From assembly GCF_900604315.1 (NCBI RefSeq), contig NZ_LR026978.1, forward strand, positions 2,273,615 through 2,337,614: DNA of 64,000 nucleotides, written 5' to 3'. The notes beneath the pieces were generated by a model, which had not been told where the DNA came from, searched no databases, and saw only the letters and a program-made list of their open reading frames with translations. Each line of letters starts with the position of its first letter. Position 1 is the stretch's first letter. The stretch comes from [Erwinia] mediterraneensis. Lineage in GTDB: Bacteria; Pseudomonadota; Gammaproteobacteria; Enterobacterales; Enterobacteriaceae. Below, piece by piece: positions 59,104 to 64,000 of this stretch. The position numbers and the translations under genes were made by a program.

Positions 59104-61758
59104 TCACACTTTATCGTTTGGATTCAGGGCCTCTGTCAACCGTTGTTGCAATACATTGCGCATTTCAGCATCAAGCGCGCGTCGTTCGCTGTTGGCCAGA
59201 ATAAATAAATCTTCCACGCGTTCGCCAATGGTGCTGATACGCGCACCATGCAGAGAAACGCCGAGATCGGCAAACACTTCACCGACGCGCGCCAGCAGGC
59301 CGGGCTGGTCAAGGGCCACCAGCTCCAGGTAACTGCGGCGATCGGTATGGGTCGGCAGAAATTTCACCTGAGTCTCGACGCTAAAGTGTTTCAGTTTGGC
59401 GGACAGACGACGCATACGCGGCGGAACCCAGCCTGATTGCGTGATTGCCTGTTCCAGCGCATGCACAATCATCACATGGCGATCCGGCGCCAGCGGGCTG
59501 CCGTCCGGCTCCAGCACGATAAAAGTATCCATCGCCATGCCGTCACGACTGGTAAAGATCTGCGCATCATGCACGCTCAGGTTACGTCGATCCAGCTCGC
59601 CAGCAACGGTGGCGAAGAGGTAAGGGCGATCCGGACTCCAGATAAAGATCTCCGTGCCGCCGCGCGTCGCCTGGGGGCTTACCAACACCAGCGGTTTGTT
59701 CAGGTCGTGATCGATCAGGTGGCGCGCATGCCAGGCGAGCTGATTAGGGGTATGACGCAGAAAGTAATCGGCACGGCAGCGGCTCCAGATATGGTGCAGG
59801 CGCTCTTCATCCAGGTTGTCCATACGCAGCAGCGCCAGCGCCAGCAGGCGATGATGGCGCACACGCTCACGCAGATCCGGGCTGTTTTCCATGCCGCGAC
59901 GCAGCTGTTTTTCAGTAGCAAAAAACAGCTCGCGCAGCAGGCTCTGTTTCCAGCTGTTCCACAAACTTTCATTGGTGGCGCAGATGTCTGCAACCGTCAG
60001 GCACACCAGATAACGCAGGCGGTTTTCATTCTGCATCTCTTCGGCAAACTGCTGAATTACCGTGGGATCCTGAATGTCGCGGCGTTGCGCAGTCACCGAC
60101 ATCAACAGATGGTGGCGCACCAGCCAGGAGACCAGCTGGCACTCGCGGGAGTTAAGCCCGTGCAGCTCCGCGAATGCCTGCACATCCTGCGCGCCAAGAA
60201 TGGAGTGGTCACCGCCGCGTCCTTTGGCGATATCGTGAAACAGCGCCGCCATCAGCAGCAGCTCCAGCTGCGGCAGGCGCGGCCAGAGCTCGACGCAGAG
60301 CGGATGCTGCGGACGCGTGCTCTCCTGGGCAAAGCTCTCCAGCTTCTGCAGCACGCGGATAGTATGTTCATCCACCGTATAGGCGTGGAACAGATCGAAC
60401 TGCATCTGGCCGACAATCGCTCCCCACTTTGGCGTATAGGCGGAAAGCACGCTGTGGCGGTGCATCGGTACCAGGGCACGGCTCACCGCGCCAGGATGAC
60501 GCAGAATCGCCATAAAATAGCGGCGCGCTTCCGGGATCTGACAAAGGGGCTGCTTCAGGTTACGCCGCGCATAACGCAGCTGGCGTACCGTGGTGGAATA
60601 AATGCCTTTGATATTTTCATTGCGCACCATGACATAAAACATGCGCAAAATGGCCTCAGGCTCGCGTTCAAAGAGGCTGGTATCGCGCAGATCGATCAGA
60701 TCGCCGCGCAGCTGGAAAGCGTCATCGATGGCGTGCGGTTTTTCTGTAGTGGAGAGGGCGAGGATCGCTTCGTCAAACAGCTGCAGCAGCATCTGGTTAA
60801 GTTCGCTGATACGGCGCGTGAAGCGATAAAAATCTTTCATCATACGCTCAACCGGCTCGTTGCCTTCCCCCTGATAGTTCAGGCGCTGCGCCACGGTCAG
60901 CTGACGCTCAAACAGCAGGCGGTTGTCATAACGGTTCAGCGACAGGTGCAGGGCGAAACGGATGCGCCAGAGAAACGCCAGACACTCATTTAACTCGCTA
61001 CGTTCAGCCTGGGTTAAGAAGCCGAAACCCACCATTTCATCCAGCGAGGTGGCACCAAAGTGGCGGCGCGCTACCCACAGCAGCGTGTGAACGTCGCGCA
61101 GGCCGCCGGGGCTGCTTTTAATGTCGGGCTCAAGGTTGTAGCTGGTGCCGTGATAGCGCTGATGACGCTCCTGTTGTTCAGCAATTTTTGCGGCGTAAAA
61201 GCGCGCCGAGGGCCAGAAGCCATCGCTGAAGATGTTTTTTTGCATCTCTAAAAACAGCGCGACATCGCCGGTCAGCATGCGTGATTCGATGAGATTGGTG
61301 GCGACGGTCAGATCGGATAACCCCTCCAGCAGGCACTCTTCCAGGGTGCGTACGCTGTGGCCGACCTCCAGCTTCAGATCCCACATCAGCGTCAGCAGTT
61401 CGCCGGTGCTCTGCGCTGCCTCCTCGTTGAGCGTCTGGCGGCTGAGGATCAGAATGTCGATATCAGAGAGCGGATGCAGCTCACCACGCCCGTAACCGCC
61501 GACGGCAACCAGCGCAATTTCGCTCATCTGGTCAAAACCAAAAAAACGCCACAGGCGGCGCAGCAGGCGATCGATATAGCGTGTGCGTGCGTCCACCAGC
61601 GCTTCGGCGGCGGTGCCGGCATCAAAGGCATCGGCCAGCTGCTGCTGAAACTGCTCCAGGCGCAGCTTCAGGTTTTCCCGGGTTAGCACTTCATCACCCC
61701 AGTGGGTCGGGGAGTCTGTCAGGCTGAATTTAACTGCATCCGTCACGCTACCACTCAT
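59104..61758 (-). CDS. glnD: Bifunctional uridylyltransferase/uridylyl-removing enzyme GlnD
   Basis: Primary nitrogen sensor that adds or removes UMP on PII proteins according to glutamine. The 884 residues have the nucleotidyltransferase motif [20 protein letters not shown] (about 86-105), a helical linker, and the HD uridylyl-removing domain with [14 protein letters not shown] (about 510). Two C-terminal ACT domains follow (from about 700 and 810; [20 protein letters not shown] in the second) for glutamine sensing. The N-terminal 50 residues differ from E. coli, as is common. It follows map by 67 bases beyond a terminator-like hairpin. Confidence 0.96.
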   Translation of the reverse strand: MSGSVTDAVKFSLTDSPTHWGDEVLTRENLKLRLEQFQQQLADAFDAGTAAEALVDARTRYIDRLLRRLWRFFGFDQMSEIALVAVGGYGRGELHPLSDIDILILSRQTLNEEAAQSTGELLTLMWDLKLEVGHSVRTLEECLLEGLSDLTVATNLIESRMLTGDVALFLEMQKNIFSDGFWPSARFYAAKIAEQQERHQRYHGTSYNLEPDIKSSPGGLRDVHTLLWVARRHFGATSLDEMVGFGFLTQAERSELNECLAFLWRIRFALHLSLNRYDNRLLFERQLTVAQRLNYQGEGNEPVERMMKDFYRFTRRISELNQMLLQLFDEAILALSTTEKPHAIDDAFQLRGDLIDLRDTSLFEREPEAILRMFYVMVRNENIKGIYSTTVRQLRYARRNLKQPLCQIPEARRYFMAILRHPGAVSRALVPMHRHSVLSAYTPKWGAIVGQMQFDLFHAYTVDEHTIRVLQKLESFAQESTRPQHPLCVELWPRLPQLELLLMAALFHDIAKGRGGDHSILGAQDVQAFAELHGLNSRECQLVSWLVRHHLLMSVTAQRRDIQDPTVIQQFAEEMQNENRLRYLVCLTVADICATNESLWNSWKQSLLRELFFATEKQLRRGMENSPDLRERVRHHRLLALALLRMDNLDEERLHHIWSRCRADYFLRHTPNQLAWHARHLIDHDLNKPLVLVSPQATRGGTEIFIWSPDRPYLFATVAGELDRRNLSVHDAQIFTSRDGMAMDTFIVLEPDGSPLAPDRHVMIVHALEQAITQSGWVPPRMRRLSAKLKHFSVETQVKFLPTHTDRRSYLELVALDQPGLLARVGEVFADLGVSLHGARISTIGERVEDLFILANSERRALDAEMRNVLQQRLTEALNPNDKV

Positions 61759-61783
61759 CGACTCGTTCTCTTATTGGCGACAT

Positions 61784-61807
61784 AAAAAAGCCGGCTCGGC
61801 GCCGGCT
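61784..61807 (-). terminator. Terminator of map
   Basis: AGCCGGC and GCCGGCT pair around TCGGC; on the minus strand the stem is followed by TTTTTT, 18 bases after the map stop and before glnD. Confidence 0.88.
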
Positions 61808-61825
61808 CTTACTTGCTCTTGTGGA

Positions 61826-62620
61826 TTACCCTTCGTTGATCAGCACGGCAGGAATGGTGTCGTCTTTACGCAGGGTTAAAATTTCACAGCCGTTTTCCGT
61901 CACCACAATAGTATGCTCATACTGCGCGGACAAGCTGCGATCTTTGGTTTTCACCGTCCAGCCATCTTTCATGGTGCGGATGCGGTAGTCGCCCGCGTTC
62001 ACCATCGGCTCCACGGTAAAGGTCATGCCCGCCTGCAGCACCACGCCGCCATCATCCGCATCGTAGTGCAGCACCTGCGGCTCTTCATGGAAACCTTTAC
62101 CCAGACCGTGGCCGCAATATTCACGGACCACTGAGAAGTCATTCGCTTCGACATATTTCTGGATTTCACGTCCCAGAGTGCGTAAACGAATGCCGGGCTT
62201 AATCAGGCGCAGCGCCAGATAGAGACTCTCCTGGGTGACGCGGCACAGACGTTCGCCGAGAATGGTGGGTTTACCCACGATAAACATTTTCGAGGTGTCG
62301 CCGTGATACTCATCTTTGATCACCGTGACGTCGATATTCACGATATCGCCATCTTTCAGTATACGGTCATCGCTGGGTATGCCGTGACAGACGACCTCAT
62401 TAATCGAGATGCAGACCGACTTCGGAAAGCCGTGGTAGCCGAGACTGGCAGGAATCGCCTGCTGGTGCTGAGTGATGTATTCGTGACAGATGCGATCCAG
62501 CTCGCCGGTAGAGACGCCCGGTTTGACATGTTCTTCGATCATCTCCAGCACATCAGCGGCGAGACGGCCGGCGACGCGCATTTTTTCGATTTCTTCAGGG
62601 GTTTTAATTGAAATGGCCAT
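61826..62620 (-). CDS. map: Methionine aminopeptidase, type I
   Basis: Removes the initiator methionine from nascent proteins. The 264 residues show the metal ligands in VNIDVTVIKDEYHGDTS (two Asp), REYCGHGLGKGFHEEP (His), and a Glu in FTVEPMVN and in QYEHTIVVTENG. Start ATG 62620 gives MAISIKTPEEIEKMRVAGRL. It is divergent from rpsB across 316 bases, the standard arrangement. Confidence 0.97.
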   Translation of the reverse strand: MAISIKTPEEIEKMRVAGRLAADVLEMIEEHVKPGVSTGELDRICHEYITQHQQAIPASLGYHGFPKSVCISINEVVCHGIPSDDRILKDGDIVNIDVTVIKDEYHGDTSKMFIVGKPTILGERLCRVTQESLYLALRLIKPGIRLRTLGREIQKYVEANDFSVVREYCGHGLGKGFHEEPQVLHYDADDGGVVLQAGMTFTVEPMVNAGDYRIRTMKDGWTVKTKDRSLSAQYEHTIVVTENGCEILTLRKDDTIPAVLINEG

Positions 62621-62763
62621 TAAATTTATCCGCAGTTGCCGACTTTTTCGACAATAATGAACTCTGTGCTGTCATGTTAGCAGCCAGTAAAACCGCTGCC
62701 AAATAGAGAACGTCCCGGGGAGATCACAGGCAACAATCGCTGGCTTCATCCCCTGCTTTGTGG

Positions 62764-63662
<899 letters not shown>

Positions 63663-63710
63663 TAAGGTTTGCTCTTGCGTAAGAGCCCTTAGCATTCAGA
63701 TGTGATCTGT

Positions 63711-63732
63711 AAGGGGCCTGATAAGGCCCCTT
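63711..63732 (+). terminator. Attenuating hairpin between rpsB and tsf
   Basis: AAGGGGCC pairs with GGCCCCTT around TGATAA, followed by TATTTTAT. Partial termination here would set the S2 to EF-Ts ratio, as proposed in E. coli. Confidence 0.8.
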
Positions 63733-63845
63733 TATTTTATCCAAGTCTGTTACGCCCCCATTCGGGCTGGCGGGACAGAGTAAATTTTCCGCAACAGGGT
63801 ACCTGCGGGTGCGAAAGCCTACAGGTACGAACCGAGGATTCTGGA

Positions 63846-64000
63846 ATGGCTGAAATTACCGCTGCACTGGTAAAAGAACTGCGCGAGCGTACTGGCGCTG
63901 GCATGATGGACTGCAAAAAAGCGCTGAGCGAAGCAAACGGCGACATCGAGCTGGCAATCGACAACATGCGTAAGTCTGGCCAGGCGAAAGCTGCGAAAAA
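63846..64000 (+). CDS. tsf: Elongation factor Ts (3'-truncated by window edge)
   Basis: Guanine nucleotide exchange factor for EF-Tu. Only the first 51 codons are in the window, [20 protein letters not shown] followed by [20 protein letters not shown], the typical N-terminal UBA-like domain. GAGGATTCTGG precedes ATG 63846. It follows rpsB after 183 bases with an attenuating hairpin between. Confidence 0.97.
   Translation, partial: MAEITAALVKELRERTGAGMMDCKKALSEANGDIELAIDNMRKSGQAKAAK

Noticed and set aside
59437-60993. 518-codon frame antisense to glnD
   Set aside because: glnD is unambiguous over this stretch; the opposite frame has a Gln/His/Arg-rich shadow composition and no start signals.

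Overview
The window is about 64 kb of chromosome from an enterobacterium. Almost every core protein closely resembles its Escherichia coli homologue, and the gene order follows the E. coli segment from aceEF-lpd to rpsB-tsf. Several E. coli neighbours are absent at their usual places: gcd between cueO and hpt, clcA near hemL, the fimbrial cluster between panB and folK, and yadS before btuF. The lineage-specific genes and moderately high GC fit an Erwinia/Pantoea-type member of the Erwiniaceae. That placement is an inference from gene content, because no rRNA or tRNA gene is present to confirm it.

Layout. 1-5.8 kb: pyruvate dehydrogenase complex (aceE 3' part, aceF, lpd). 5.8-8.4 kb: an accessory patch with a decayed copy of an alginate-lyase-family gene, an unrecognised small gene, an internally deleted IS3-family element of 197 bp, and an intact lyase-family gene. 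8.7-12 kb: acnB and yacL. 12.1-16.3 kb: a catabolic operon with a KdgT-family permease, DUF1537 acid-sugar kinase, PdxA2 and DeoR-family regulator, probably for D-threonate or D-erythronate, behind a CRP-type promoter. 16.3-20.2 kb: speED, yacC, and cueO behind a CueR-type promoter. 20.2-23 kb: a cystathionine gamma-synthase-like enzyme and an OxlT-like MFS transporter. 23.3-28 kb: hpt, can, yadGH and an acyltransferase-3 membrane protein. 28-37.6 kb: panDCB, folK-pcnB, gluQ, dksA, sfsA-thpR, hrpB. 37.6-39.6 kb: a chemoreceptor with a possible sigma-28 promoter. 40.2-49.1 kb: mrcB and the ferrichrome operon fhuACDB. 49.2-57.9 kb: hemL, erpA, a small secreted protein, btuF-mtnN, dgt, degP (sigma-E promoter), cdaR, yaeH. 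58.1-64 kb: dapD, glnD, map, rpsB and the start of tsf.

The backbone is housekeeping: central carbon entry (PDH, aconitase), polyamines, pantothenate and folate biosynthesis, RNA processing, cell wall, iron and B12 uptake, Fe-S maturation, envelope protease, nitrogen sensing and translation. Two leads stand out. The first is a promoter carrying a near-perfect LexA-type palindrome at its predicted start point, directly before overlapping small hydrophobic reading frames between mrcB and fhuA. The second is the duplicated and decayed lyase segment after lpd. The non-canonical AUU start of pcnB also appears to be conserved and lengthens that protein beyond its first conventional start codon. No tRNA, rRNA, CRISPR array or prophage was seen.
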